DNA of 64,000 nt from an uncultured Pelagibacteraceae bacterium (GCA_902585365.1 CACIDF010000005.1:1-64000), one strand, 5' to 3'; positions 26,097-35,579 are shown, counted from the stretch's first letter. Notes: a model not told the origin generated them from the letters alone. Numbers and translations are program-made.

Positions 26097-27494
26097 ATGT
26101 CAAAAGTAGCAACTAGATTTGCTCCATCTCCGACGGGGCCATTGCATATAGGTGGAGTTCGAACAGCTTTATTTAACTGGCTATATTCAAAAAATCAAAA
26201 TGGTAATTTTTTTTTAAGAATTGAAGATACTGATAAAGAAAGATCCAAAGAGGAATATAGAAAACAAATTATTAATTCACTAAAATGGATAGGTATAAAC
26301 TTTGATGGAGAGGAATATGTACAATCAAAAAAAATAGATAATCATATTAAAGTTGCCCATGAATTATTAAATAAAGGTAGTGCTTATAAATGTTATTGTT
26401 CATCCGAGGAAATTGAGGAACAAAAAAAGAGTGCTAAACAAAAAAAAATTCCATATATTTACGATAGAAAATGGAGAGATAAAAAAGAAACTGATGCTCC
26501 TAAAGACATAAAACCAGTAATAAGATTTAAAAGTAAAATAGAAGGAACATCTATATTAAAAGATTTAGTCCAAGGAGATATTGAAATTGATAATAATACG
26601 ATCGAAGATTTTGTAATCTTAAGAAATGATGGCACTCCGACATATAATTTATCAGCAGCAGTGGATGACCATCAAATGAATATGTCACACATAATTAGAG
26701 GGGATGATCATAAGATAAATACTTTTAAACAAATTCAAATTTACCAAGCCATGAAATGGGAAATACCTTCTTTTGCTCATATACCATTAATACATACAAT
26801 AGATGGAAAAAAGCTATCTAAACGAGACAAAGCCTCAACTTTAGATGATTATTCTAAGATTGGTATTATGCCTGATGCTCTTAGAAATTATCTTCTTAGA
26901 CTAGGATGGTCTTATCAAGATAAAGAAATATTCACTTTAGATGAAAGTATTAAATATTTTAACCTTGAAGGTATAGGTAAATCTCCGTCTAAGCTGGATA
27001 TGAGCAGAATTCTATCTATGAACGAACACTACATTAAGAACATGAATGAAAATGACTTATTCAATCAGCTGATTGAATACTGTAATAAATTTAAGAAAGA
27101 AATAAAAACCGATAAAAAAGATAAAATAAGAAAATCACTGTCGTTTTTAAAAAATAAAGCGAAAACTTTGGAAGATATATTTATCAATGGTCAGTATATA
27201 ATTGCTGATGAAGTAATTTTTAATCAAGATGATATTAAATTAATTGATGAAAAGGCAAAAAAGGTAATTACTGATTTTAAAGCCCAATTTGAAAAGATAG
27301 ATCAACCTAGCAGAAAATTTTTAGAACCAGTTATTAATGGTCTTATAAAATCTAATAACACAAATTTTAAGGGTGTTGGCCAACCTTTAAGAATAGTATT
27401 AACTGGTTCAAAATTTGGACCCGGAATATATGATATTATATTGTCTTTAGGAAAAAAAGAGGTTCAAAAAAGATTAGACGCCAAGATAGCTTGA
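26097..27494 (+). CDS. gltX: Glutamyl-tRNA synthetase
   Basis: This 465-residue class I synthetase charges tRNA-Glu. It has RFAPSPTGPLHIGGVRTALFNW (HIGH-type) at the N-terminus, FLRIEDTDKERS, IIRGDDHKINTFKQIQIY and the KMSKS-type loop GKKLSKRDKA. The C-terminal anticodon-binding helical region ends with LRIVLTGSKFGPGIYDII. Many alphaproteobacteria have two GltX copies, one also charging tRNA-Gln; from this copy alone specificity cannot be settled. The 3' end overlaps the convergent lpxB by 21 nt, with no terminator between them. Confidence 0.96.
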   Translation: MSKVATRFAPSPTGPLHIGGVRTALFNWLYSKNQNGNFFLRIEDTDKERSKEEYRKQIINSLKWIGINFDGEEYVQSKKIDNHIKVAHELLNKGSAYKCYCSSEEIEEQKKSAKQKKIPYIYDRKWRDKKETDAPKDIKPVIRFKSKIEGTSILKDLVQGDIEIDNNTIEDFVILRNDGTPTYNLSAAVDDHQMNMSHIIRGDDHKINTFKQIQIYQAMKWEIPSFAHIPLIHTIDGKKLSKRDKASTLDDYSKIGIMPDALRNYLLRLGWSYQDKEIFTLDESIKYFNLEGIGKSPSKLDMSRILSMNEHYIKNMNENDLFNQLIEYCNKFKKEIKTDKKDKIRKSLSFLKNKAKTLEDIFINGQYIIADEVIFNQDDIKLIDEKAKKVITDFKAQFEKIDQPSRKFLEPVINGLIKSNNTNFKGVGQPLRIVLTGSKFGPGIYDIILSLGKKEVQKRLDAKIA

Positions 27495-28610
27495 AACTAC
27501 AGCAGCAGCTTCAGCGGACGAAGAGGTTTTAGATTTGATTTCATTTAATGTATTACTAACATCATAAATTTGTTTTTTAATAAGTTCTGGTTTTTTTAGA
27601 AAATAAACGACAGATCTAAAGATTTCTTTTGAATTACATTCATTTTGAATTAATTCAGGTATTATTTCTTTTTGGTTAATAATATTAATTATATTAGCGA
27701 ATTTTACTTTAACTAAAAATTTTACAATAAAAAAATTTATCAAATTCATTTTATAAATAATAATTGATGGTACTTTTGAATTACAAATCTCTAAAGAAAC
27801 AGTGCCGGATTTAGCGACTGCAAATACAGATTTTGACAATATTTGAGATTTAATATTTTCATCCGATATAACGTCAACATTAATTAATTTTTTTTTTTTT
27901 AATTCATCTTTTATTAAATTTTTATTTTGGTCAGTTGCATGAAAAACAAAATAATATTGATTAAATTTTTCATTCATTAGTTTGATAAAATTTAATAATA
28001 TTGGTAATAATATATTTGTTTCTGATGTTCGGCTTCCAGCAAATAAGGATATTATTTTTTTATCGTTTTTTATTAAATTAGATAAATCAGTCTTAATATT
28101 TTCTTTATTTTCGAGTAATGGATGGCCCACAAAAGTGTTTTTGATGTTTTCTTTATCAAAGTATTTTTTTTCAAAATTGAATAGTAAAAGAATATGGTCT
28201 AAAAATTTTTTAAATTTTTTAACTCTTCCCTCTCTCCAGACCCATACTTGAGGAGCAACATAGTGAATGGTTTTAATCTTGGGATTATTTTTTTTAACTT
28301 TTTCAGCAACTCTTAAAGTAAAATCTGGACTATCCACACTTAGTAATATGTCAGGATTGAATTCAATTATTTTTTTTACAGTGGTATTAATTTTTTTTCT
28401 GATTTTTAATATATTTAAAATAACGCTAGTAAAACCAATGTAAGTTATTTCTTTAAGATCATAAATAGATTTGACACCTTGTGAATTTAAATAATAACCG
28501 CCAACACTTAAGTATTCTATATTGGAATGATTTTGTTTAAGTTTAGCAACTACTGTTGATGCCAATTTATCTCCCGAAGGTTCGCCAGTTAAGATAAAAA
28601 TTTTTTTCAT
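27474..28610 (-). CDS. lpxB: Lipid A disaccharide synthase
   Basis: This 378-residue GT19 glycosyltransferase joins UDP-diacylglucosamine and lipid X to form the lipid A disaccharide at the inner membrane. Visible marks are ILTGEPSGDKLASTVV at the start, SVDSPDFTLRVAEKVK, HYVAPQVWVWREGRVKK, FVGHPLLE and SLFAGSRTSETN. The later motif AKSGTVSLEIC plus VPSIIIYKMN form the nucleotide-sugar site. Last gene of the lpxD-lpxA-lpxI-lpxB group (4-nt overlap with lpxI) and convergent with gltX. gltA, often next to lpxB in relatives, is absent. Confidence 0.96.
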   Translation of the reverse strand: MKKIFILTGEPSGDKLASTVVAKLKQNHSNIEYLSVGGYYLNSQGVKSIYDLKEITYIGFTSVILNILKIRKKINTTVKKIIEFNPDILLSVDSPDFTLRVAEKVKKNNPKIKTIHYVAPQVWVWREGRVKKFKKFLDHILLLFNFEKKYFDKENIKNTFVGHPLLENKENIKTDLSNLIKNDKKIISLFAGSRTSETNILLPILLNFIKLMNEKFNQYYFVFHATDQNKNLIKDELKKKKLINVDVISDENIKSQILSKSVFAVAKSGTVSLEICNSKVPSIIIYKMNLINFFIVKFLVKVKFANIINIINQKEIIPELIQNECNSKEIFRSVVYFLKKPELIKKQIYDVSNTLNEIKSKTSSSAEAAAVVSSYLGV

Positions 28611-29401
28611 TTTACAGATATAAACATCCTATTTTTATTGGCAAAGCTAATACATTTGTTTTTATCCAAAAAAATGTGTCGCTTGTTTTTTACAACAATT
28701 CCTTTTAACCCAGCAGTTTTGCTTTGTTTCATTGTTTTTAAACCAACTGTAGGTAGATCAATTCTAAGGTCTTGTTTTTTCTTTGGAAATTTAACCATAA
28801 CTCCATGATTTTTAAATTTTTTGTTTCTGCTTTTTTCTAACATTTTTTTAGTGCCGCTTTTGCTTTCTATTGAAACAACTTTATTGTTTCTTACTACAAC
28901 ACCTTGACTAAAATTATATTGTTTTAAACTATTTAATGTTTTAATTGCTTTTTTGATATCCAATTTATCTTGTTTATTTGGTTTAATTTTTGAATAATTG
29001 CCTTTTTTAAGTGTTAACTCCGGATTAAATTTAAGTGAGTTTTCAGTTTTAATTTGATTTTGTGCTAATATTTTTATAATTTCTTTAAGAATTGCAGCAT
29101 CCCCAAGTTTGGATGCTTTTATTATTCTTGGAATATAATAAACACCTTTAAGATCTAGCTTTAATTTAGAAAGGTTTGGTTTATTGACTTTTCCAGCAAA
29201 TAACACATTTTTACAATTATTTTTCTTCAGAATATTAATAATTTTACCAAATTGGCCTAGAGAAACAGAATAAGTTTTTTTATTTTGTCTAAATTTTTTA
29301 GTTTTTGATAAATCTATGATTAAATATTTTATTTTTTTTTTCTTTATAGTTTTAAGAATTTGATTTGGAAAATCGGTATCGCCAAAAATTAATCCTATCA
29401 T
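28607..29401 (-). CDS. lpxI: UDP-2,3-diacylglucosamine pyrophosphatase LpxI
   Basis: This 264-residue enzyme (formerly DUF1009) hydrolyses UDP-2,3-diacylglucosamine to lipid X and UMP, the step done by LpxH in enterics. The N-terminal nucleotide-binding half begins IGLIFGDTDFPNQIL. The C-terminal half contains QGVVVRNNKVVSIESKSGT and the catalytic block RIDLPTVGLKTM followed by GLKGIVV. The chain is highly basic. Its location between lpxA and lpxB confirms the role. Alphaproteobacteria typically use LpxI. Confidence 0.93.
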   Translation of the reverse strand: MIGLIFGDTDFPNQILKTIKKKKIKYLIIDLSKTKKFRQNKKTYSVSLGQFGKIINILKKNNCKNVLFAGKVNKPNLSKLKLDLKGVYYIPRIIKASKLGDAAILKEIIKILAQNQIKTENSLKFNPELTLKKGNYSKIKPNKQDKLDIKKAIKTLNSLKQYNFSQGVVVRNNKVVSIESKSGTKKMLEKSRNKKFKNHGVMVKFPKKKQDLRIDLPTVGLKTMKQSKTAGLKGIVVKNKRHIFLDKNKCISFANKNRMFISVK

Positions 29402-29402
29402 T

Positions 29403-30182
29403 TTATGAAAAAGGTGTGCAAATAGATCTTTTTTTGTCTTTAGTAATAAAGTTAATCACATCTTTTACCAAAGAATTTTCTTTAAAAACGCCATTTAATT
29501 TATCAATATTTTCATTAATGTTTTTTGATGCAAATATTTTCTTATAAGCCTCCGACAATTCCATTATTATTTTATTTTCAAATTTTGCTCTTCTTAAACC
29601 AATTAAGTTTAACCCTTGTAAAACATTCCTATTTCCCGTTGAAAGGCCATAAGGAATAACATCATTTAAAACTCCTGTCATACCTCCTATCATAGCCATT
29701 TTACCTATTCTTGTGAATTGTTGAACTGCGGAATTTCCTCCTATAACGACACTATCATCAATAATAACATGTCCTCCTAATGGAACATTGTTTGCTATGA
29801 TAACATTATTACCTACCATACAGTCGTGCGCAACATGAGAAGAGATCATAAAAAGACAATTATCTCCAATTTTTGTTGATCCACCTCCACCAACTGTCCC
29901 TGGATTTACGGTTACATATTCTCTAAATTTATTATTATTTCCAATAATTAACTTGGTATCTTCACCGTTATATTTTAAATCTTGTGGATCATTACCTATA
30001 GATGCAAAAGGATAAAATTTATTTCCACTTCCAATTCTAGTATTTCCAACAATGTTTACATGGGAATGAATAACAACATCTTCACCTATTTCAACATTTG
30101 GACCAATCACACTAAAGGGACCAACGCTAACACTTGAATCAACTTTAGCATTTTTATCTACTATTGCAGTTTTATGTATCAT
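29403..30182 (-). CDS. lpxA: UDP-N-acetylglucosamine acyltransferase LpxA
   Basis: This 259-residue left-handed beta-helix enzyme transfers 3-hydroxyacyl from ACP to UDP-GlcNAc, the first step of lipid A synthesis. Hexapeptide repeats run from residue 2 to about 185 (for example VGPFSVIGPNVEIG). The catalytic His is in SSHVAHDCMVGNN, the GGHVIIDDSVVIGG coils follow, and NVLQGLNLIGLRRA marks the start of the helical C-terminal domain. Overlaps lpxD by 4 nt. Confidence 0.96.
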   Translation of the reverse strand: MIHKTAIVDKNAKVDSSVSVGPFSVIGPNVEIGEDVVIHSHVNIVGNTRIGSGNKFYPFASIGNDPQDLKYNGEDTKLIIGNNNKFREYVTVNPGTVGGGGSTKIGDNCLFMISSHVAHDCMVGNNVIIANNVPLGGHVIIDDSVVIGGNSAVQQFTRIGKMAMIGGMTGVLNDVIPYGLSTGNRNVLQGLNLIGLRRAKFENKIIMELSEAYKKIFASKNINENIDKLNGVFKENSLVKDVINFITKDKKRSICTPFS

Positions 30183-31156
30183 TTATTTTCTCTTAAAAAA
30201 TTTTTTAAGTTTTTTGCTGGATACCCCATTACTTTAGTATTGTCAGGAATATCTTTTATTACTCCACTACCTCCACCAATTTGAACATTATTACCTATTT
30301 TAAGATGACCTGAAATTCCAGCTTGACCACCTATCATAACATTATTCCCTATAACCGAACTTCCAGCAAATCCTACTTGACCAGCTATTATACAATTTTC
30401 ACCTATCTTTACATTGTGAGCAATATGGATTTGGTTGTCTAAAAAGGTATTTTTTCCGATCACTGTATTAGAGAGTGATCCACGGTCAATTGTTGAACTA
30501 CAACCTATTTCAACATTATCCTCAATAATAACTACACCAATTTGTGGGTATCTAAAATTAGCTTTTTTGTTAGGAAAAAAGCCAAAACCTTTTTTACCTA
30601 TTATGCACCCATCTAAGATATGAACATTATTTTTAATTAATGAGTTTCTAATTATAACATTTGAACCAATTGTACAGTTATCACCAATTGATACATTGGT
30701 TTCAATAATAGAATTATGTCCAATTAAACAATTAGATCCAATTTTAACATTCTTGCCAATTAAAACATTTCTTCCAAATTTTACTTTATTTTTAAATTGT
30801 ATATTTTCAATTTTTTCAACATTAACGTCAAAATCATCTGTAACAGAATTTGGATAAAATTTTTTAGTTATTTTAGCAACATCTAATAAAATTTTATCTG
30901 AAATTATTGATTTGCAAGTAGTTGGTAATAGTGATTTTAAATTTTCACTGGTCACACAAAATGATGCATTTGTAGATTTAGCAAGTTCACCATACTTTTT
31001 TGAATGTAAAAAAGTCATGTCACCTTTTTTTGACGAACTTAAATCTTTAATATCATTTATTTTTTCGTCTGGAAAAGATGAGTCTTTTATAGATATCAAT
31101 TTGAGTAAATCATTAATTTCGTAAGGTCCTGTGTTTTTAAAAAAAGGATTTTTCAT
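30179..31156 (-). CDS. lpxD: UDP-3-O-acylglucosamine N-acyltransferase LpxD
   Basis: This enzyme of about 325 residues adds the N-linked hydroxyacyl chain, third step of lipid A synthesis. An N-terminal uridine-binding domain with KGDMTFLHSKKYGEL precedes many hexapeptide repeats (IGKNVKIGSNCLIGHN and similar). The signature GKKGFGFFPN and catalytic His in IHIAHNVKIGENC are visible. The ATG at 31156 starts MKNPFFKNTGPY; a TTG 18 nt upstream is less likely. It sits between fabZ and lpxA, reversed relative to the usual lpxD-fabZ-lpxA order, after a 54-nt gap that is large for this operon. Confidence 0.95.
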   Translation of the reverse strand: MKNPFFKNTGPYEINDLLKLISIKDSSFPDEKINDIKDLSSSKKGDMTFLHSKKYGELAKSTNASFCVTSENLKSLLPTTCKSIISDKILLDVAKITKKFYPNSVTDDFDVNVEKIENIQFKNKVKFGRNVLIGKNVKIGSNCLIGHNSIIETNVSIGDNCTIGSNVIIRNSLIKNNVHILDGCIIGKKGFGFFPNKKANFRYPQIGVVIIEDNVEIGCSSTIDRGSLSNTVIGKNTFLDNQIHIAHNVKIGENCIIAGQVGFAGSSVIGNNVMIGGQAGISGHLKIGNNVQIGGGSGVIKDIPDNTKVMGYPAKNLKNFLRENK

Positions 31157-31210
31157 TAGTAAGTTTAATATCAAAACTTACTTTAAATGCTTATCAAGAT
31201 TTATTGCTAA

Positions 31211-31657
31211 TTATTTCCTATCGACAATTGTTGCAGACCACACGGCATCAGCCATTTTTATATTTTGAACAAATGCTTCTCCTTTGTATTTCCATACGCG
31301 TCCATGTGATCTAATTGCTTCAATTTTTAACTCCAATTTACAATCGGGTAAAACTGGGTTTCTAAATCTAGCTTTTTCAACATTCATCAAATATACTAAT
31401 TTGTTTTCATAAGTCTCTTTATCTAATCCATGAGCAGTTAATGCAGCGGCAGCTTGCCCGAAAGCCTCGACTATTAAAACACCAGGCATAACAGGTTGGC
31501 CTGGAAAATGTCCTTGAACAAAAAAACTATCTTTTTTTACATTAACTATTGCAGTTGCTGAAAATAACTTTTTAATATCAACTAGTTCATCAATTAATAA
31601 CATAGGTTCTCTATGTGGTAACAAATTTTCTATATCTTTTTTCGATAAAGTAGTCAT
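31211..31657 (-). CDS. fabZ: 3-hydroxyacyl-ACP dehydratase FabZ
   Basis: This 148-residue hot-dog fold enzyme dehydrates 3-hydroxyacyl-ACP in fatty-acid elongation, competing with LpxA/LpxD for the same substrates. The catalytic pair is His50 in GHFPGQPVMPG and Glu64 in LIVEAFGQAAA. LLPHREPMLLIDEL and FRNPVLPDCKLEL are further marks. It lies 3 nt after ompH and before lpxD, in the reverse order from most proteobacteria. Confidence 0.96.
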   Translation of the reverse strand: MTTLSKKDIENLLPHREPMLLIDELVDIKKLFSATAIVNVKKDSFFVQGHFPGQPVMPGVLIVEAFGQAAAALTAHGLDKETYENKLVYLMNVEKARFRNPVLPDCKLELKIEAIRSHGRVWKYKGEAFVQNIKMADAVWSATIVDRK

Positions 31658-31660
31658 ATT

Positions 31661-32182
31661 TTAATTAACTTTGATATCTTTAATTTCCTTATTTGTTAAT
31701 GATAATATTTCATCAGTTATTTCAATTTCTTTCTTTCCCATAATAATATTTTTTTTTTGTAGTATTAAACTTATTGAGTTTTTTTTTGCATATTCTTTTA
31801 GAATTGGTGATAATTTAGAAATTAATTTATTAGTAGCGCCTATCCTCAATTTATTTATATTATCTCTTGATTTAACTTGTTCTCTTTGAAAATTAATAAT
31901 TTCCGATCTAAGACTAGTAAGCTCTTTTTGAAAATCTTCCTGACTCATAATATTTTTTTGGGCTATTATTTTTTTTTCTTTTTTTTTTAAAATTTCGTCG
32001 TTTTTTTTAAATTTTTCTAAATCTTTATTATAAATTTTTTCAAGTTGGTTTTTTATAGATTTACCTGCGATAGATTCCTGCATTATTTTATCTACATTTA
32101 AATAAACAATTTTTTGTTCATCAGCTAATGAGGAGAAAATTATTAAAAAAAAAAAGATAACTATTAAAAATCTTTTTAGCAT
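31661..32182 (-). CDS. skp: OmpH/Skp-family periplasmic chaperone
   Basis: This 173-residue protein has an N-terminal signal peptide (about 1-20, FLIVIFFFLIIFSSLA) and a long lysine/glutamate-rich coiled coil (about 40-125) of the OmpH type, with IVYLNVDKIMQESIAGK at the start of the mature form. Such trimeric proteins hold unfolded outer-membrane proteins for BamA. Its 1-nt overlap with bamA supports this. Identity is from domain shape and context more than from residues. Confidence 0.85.
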   Translation of the reverse strand: MLKRFLIVIFFFLIIFSSLADEQKIVYLNVDKIMQESIAGKSIKNQLEKIYNKDLEKFKKNDEILKKKEKKIIAQKNIMSQEDFQKELTSLRSEIINFQREQVKSRDNINKLRIGATNKLISKLSPILKEYAKKNSISLILQKKNIIMGKKEIEITDEILSLTNKEIKDIKVN

Positions 32183-34416
32183 TAAAAAGTTGTTCCAATA
32201 TTAAATTGAAAACCTTCAAACTCATCTGTACTTTTTTTTTGGAGTGCATGAGAAAAAGTTAAATTTAAAGGCCCTACTGGCGTCCACCACTCAACACCTG
32301 CTCCTGTTGAAACTCTTAAATAATTAGAATCGTCAAAATCTGATGATCTATAATCTGTACCCCAAACATTTCCAAAATCTAAAAAATAATTGAATTCGAA
32401 ATTTTGAAGATTTGGCGCTACCATAGGAAGATTGCTTGTAAAACTTAAAGCTGCTGCGTAATTTCCTCCAACATGGTCGTCCCCTTGATCAACTGGTCCT
32501 ATTCTGCCTGGTTTAAAACCTCTTAGTCTTTTTCTTGGTAGTCCAATTCTTTCTGATATTCTAACATCATCAGATAAGCCGGTAGTATTTTTTAAGAACA
32601 AACCAACACTTGCCGTTGTTTCAGATATGGTTAAGTAATGATCATAAACGTATCCTGATGTAATAGTATTGCTTTCTGAAATTAATGGTAAAGTTTGAAA
32701 AAATTGACTTCTAAATCCATCTGATGTTTGAAATCTTTGATTTCTTACATCATAATCAAACGCATATCCTATATTAGACGTAAAATAATTACCCTCTTGT
32801 TTTTTTATAGAATTGCTAGCCAAAGAATTTGTTTCTAATTTTTCTGCAACAGTTTTAAATGAGGGACTGAAAAATAAATTATCGTATTGCTCAAATTTAG
32901 TCCCAAAGCTAAATCCAGCTTCACTAGAATCATATCCACTGTCATCCATTTTATCATTATTAATAGCAAAAAAACTTGTTGATAGTGATTTTTCAGTATA
33001 ATTAAAATTAGGATTATTAACTGTAAACTCTCCTTTTACTCTTTCTTCACTTAAAGACAAAGACGACACAAGACCAATACCTCTACCCATAAAGTTTTTT
33101 TCAGAGACAGAAAATCCTATTGTTCCACCATCATTTCCAACACCCGCAGAAGCTAAAATTTCACCTGTTGGTTTTTCCTCAACCGTAATTTTAATATTTT
33201 TTTGTTGGGAATTATCAATAGAGATAATTTCGTCTTTTACATCACCAAATATTCGTAAGGCTTTCAAATTATTTATAGATTTAGCATGTAATAATTTATT
33301 AAAAGGATCGCCCTCGTCAACCTCGAGCTGGTTTCTAATTACTTTTTCTTCAGTGATATTATTACCAAATATGTCTATTCTATTTACAAAAAACTTGTCA
33401 CTTTCTATAACTGTAAATTTTAAATCTAACTTATCATTATTCACTTCATCAATTTCTATTGTTGCGTCAATAAAATCATAAAGTCTTGAAACTGAAATTT
33501 TATCAATTTCTTTAATTACTTTATTTATTTCATTTAATGAATATTTTTTATCCTTAAGGTCTTCTATAGAATTTGTAACTTCTTTAAAATCTTTAGGATC
33601 ATAATCAATTGGTATATCAAGTGTAGCGTTATTTATGGTATATCTATTTCCAGAATTAATATTATATATTAGCTCAAAAAAGTTATCGTTAAAAATTGCT
33701 GAGGAACTTTCTATTTCAACATTATAATAACCTTTATTTAAATAATAATTTTTTAATAGTCTCTTATCTAGCTCAATTCTATTAACATCCAAGTACTTTT
33801 TTTTACTTATAAACTTCCAAAACTTGTTTTCTTCACTTACAATTACACTTCTTAATTTTCTATCTTTATAAAATTTATCTCCTGTAAATTTAATATTTTT
33901 TATTAAAGCTTTTTCACCAGTTTCAATAACATAGATAAGATCTACTGTGTCATTTGTATTTTCTTTAATTTTGACTTCAACTGTAGCAAAGTAATATCCA
34001 GATCTACTAAGAGAATTTTTTATTAAAACAACATCTTGTTCTGCAGTAAATTTATCAAATGGACTTTTATCTTTAAGATTTAATCCTTTTAAAATTCTTT
34101 CTGTGTTTTCTTTTGAAGCTACACCTTCCAAAACAATTGTTTGAATAATTTTTTTTTCTTTAACGTTAATTATAAGAACATTATTTTCAACTTTTAATTT
34201 AATATCAGAAAAAAAATTTGTATTATATAAATCGCCTAATATTTGATTAATTTCGTTCTCTGTATAATCTTTACCTAATTTAATATTACCAAATGCTAAG
34301 ACACTTTCCTTACTTACTCTTTTATTATTTTCTAATTTAATATCATTTATAATTTCAGATTTGGCTGAAAATAATATAAAATTTAACAATAGCAGTGCTA
34401 AAAGAATTTTTTTCAT
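32182..34416 (-). CDS. bamA: Outer membrane assembly factor BamA
   Basis: This 744-residue Omp85 protein inserts beta-barrel proteins into the outer membrane. A signal peptide (about 1-20) is followed by five POTRA domains (about 22-420) and a 16-strand barrel. The FKPGRIGPVD segment carries the conserved loop 6 RGF-type motif (LRGFKPGR). The chain ends in Phe after FQFNIGTT, the usual C-terminal beta-signal. It starts inside the dxr stop (4-nt overlap), so the rseP protease gene usually found between dxr and bamA is missing here. Confidence 0.96.
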   Translation of the reverse strand: MKKILLALLLLNFILFSAKSEIINDIKLENNKRVSKESVLAFGNIKLGKDYTENEINQILGDLYNTNFFSDIKLKVENNVLIINVKEKKIIQTIVLEGVASKENTERILKGLNLKDKSPFDKFTAEQDVVLIKNSLSRSGYYFATVEVKIKENTNDTVDLIYVIETGEKALIKNIKFTGDKFYKDRKLRSVIVSEENKFWKFISKKKYLDVNRIELDKRLLKNYYLNKGYYNVEIESSSAIFNDNFFELIYNINSGNRYTINNATLDIPIDYDPKDFKEVTNSIEDLKDKKYSLNEINKVIKEIDKISVSRLYDFIDATIEIDEVNNDKLDLKFTVIESDKFFVNRIDIFGNNITEEKVIRNQLEVDEGDPFNKLLHAKSINNLKALRIFGDVKDEIISIDNSQQKNIKITVEEKPTGEILASAGVGNDGGTIGFSVSEKNFMGRGIGLVSSLSLSEERVKGEFTVNNPNFNYTEKSLSTSFFAINNDKMDDSGYDSSEAGFSFGTKFEQYDNLFFSPSFKTVAEKLETNSLASNSIKKQEGNYFTSNIGYAFDYDVRNQRFQTSDGFRSQFFQTLPLISESNTITSGYVYDHYLTISETTASVGLFLKNTTGLSDDVRISERIGLPRKRLRGFKPGRIGPVDQGDDHVGGNYAAALSFTSNLPMVAPNLQNFEFNYFLDFGNVWGTDYRSSDFDDSNYLRVSTGAGVEWWTPVGPLNLTFSHALQKKSTDEFEGFQFNIGTTF

Positions 34417-35579
34417 CTTTGTTGGGATATTACACTTAAAGATTTTGTTTTCAATCTTACAAACTCATTTAATTTTTCAATTTGTGTCAAATTATTCAGC
34501 TTTTTTTGCCTGTATTTTAAGAAATCTTTATGGCTAATGATTTGCTTAAGTTTGGTAGAAATTTCATCAAAACTTATCTTATTTTTTAAAAATAGGTCTA
34601 CCAATTCATCGTTGACTGATACTAACAAAGTTTCAAATAAAGTATCATTTTTTGGTACAAAATTTAAAATTTTTACTAAAGGATATTTTTTTAAATTTAC
34701 TAAATTTAAATTTAAATCATTTAGTAATTTAAAGTTTATTTTTGAAGATTTAATTTTATAATTCTTATTATTGTATAATGTATTAAAAATTGGAATTTTC
34801 ATATCGGTATCGTGAGCAACTAATTTGATCAAACCATTATTAAATTTAATGATAGCATGCACATAGGATTTTGGATGTATTAATATTTTAAATTTACTTA
34901 AATCAATTGAAAAAATTTTTTTTGCTTCAATAACTTCGAATACTTTATTCATTAAAGTCGCAGAGTCAGTGGAAATTTTTTTGCCCATTTTCCAATTAGG
35001 ATGGTTAGTTGCTAATTTAGGTGTCTTTTTAATTTTTTTGTTTTTTAAATTTAAAAAAGGACCCCCAGATGCTGTAATAATTACTTGATCTATAATTTCT
35101 GGATTAACATTTTTTATTTCAGACCATATAGAGAAATGCTCAGAGTCTACAGGTATAAATTTTGTTTTGTGTTTATCAATTTCTTTTTTTATTAAACTCC
35201 AGCCACAAATAATCGACTCTTTATTAGCAATTGCAATTATTTTAGTTTTTTTAATAATTTTAATGGTTGGTTTTAAGCCATCAAACCCAGATATTGAACT
35301 CATTGTATAATCTAATTTAGAATTAATCATTTTATCAATTTTACTCAAATCATTAATTATATTAACTTTTTTAAATTTTTTTTTTAAAATTTGGTAGCTC
35401 TTTTTGTTTGTAACAATTACATTTTTTACTTTAAACTCTTTAATTTGTTTTGAAAGTAACTTATAGTTTTTATTTGCCGTTAGAAGTAAAATTTTAAAAT
35501 TTTTTTTATCTTTTCTCACTATATCAATTGTTTGTTTTCCTATTGAGCCAGTCGATCCTAAAATTGCAATTTTTTTCAT
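34413..35579 (-). CDS. dxr: 1-deoxy-D-xylulose 5-phosphate reductoisomerase
   Basis: This 388-residue NADPH enzyme makes methylerythritol 4-phosphate, the second MEP step. The N-terminal dinucleotide motif is AILGSTGSIGKQTIDIV; AIANKESIICGW, PVDSEHFSIW, ITASGGPF, NHPNWKMGKKISTDSATLMNK and IHPKSYVHAII follow in family order and contain the metal and substrate ligands. It overlaps cdsA by 1 nt and bamA by 4 nt. With ispDF at 11.5 kb this shows the MEP route is used. Confidence 0.97.
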   Translation of the reverse strand: MKKIAILGSTGSIGKQTIDIVRKDKKNFKILLLTANKNYKLLSKQIKEFKVKNVIVTNKKSYQILKKKFKKVNIINDLSKIDKMINSKLDYTMSSISGFDGLKPTIKIIKKTKIIAIANKESIICGWSLIKKEIDKHKTKFIPVDSEHFSIWSEIKNVNPEIIDQVIITASGGPFLNLKNKKIKKTPKLATNHPNWKMGKKISTDSATLMNKVFEVIEAKKIFSIDLSKFKILIHPKSYVHAIIKFNNGLIKLVAHDTDMKIPIFNTLYNNKNYKIKSSKINFKLLNDLNLNLVNLKKYPLVKILNFVPKNDTLFETLLVSVNDELVDLFLKNKISFDEISTKLKQIISHKDFLKYRQKKLNNLTQIEKLNEFVRLKTKSLSVISQQR

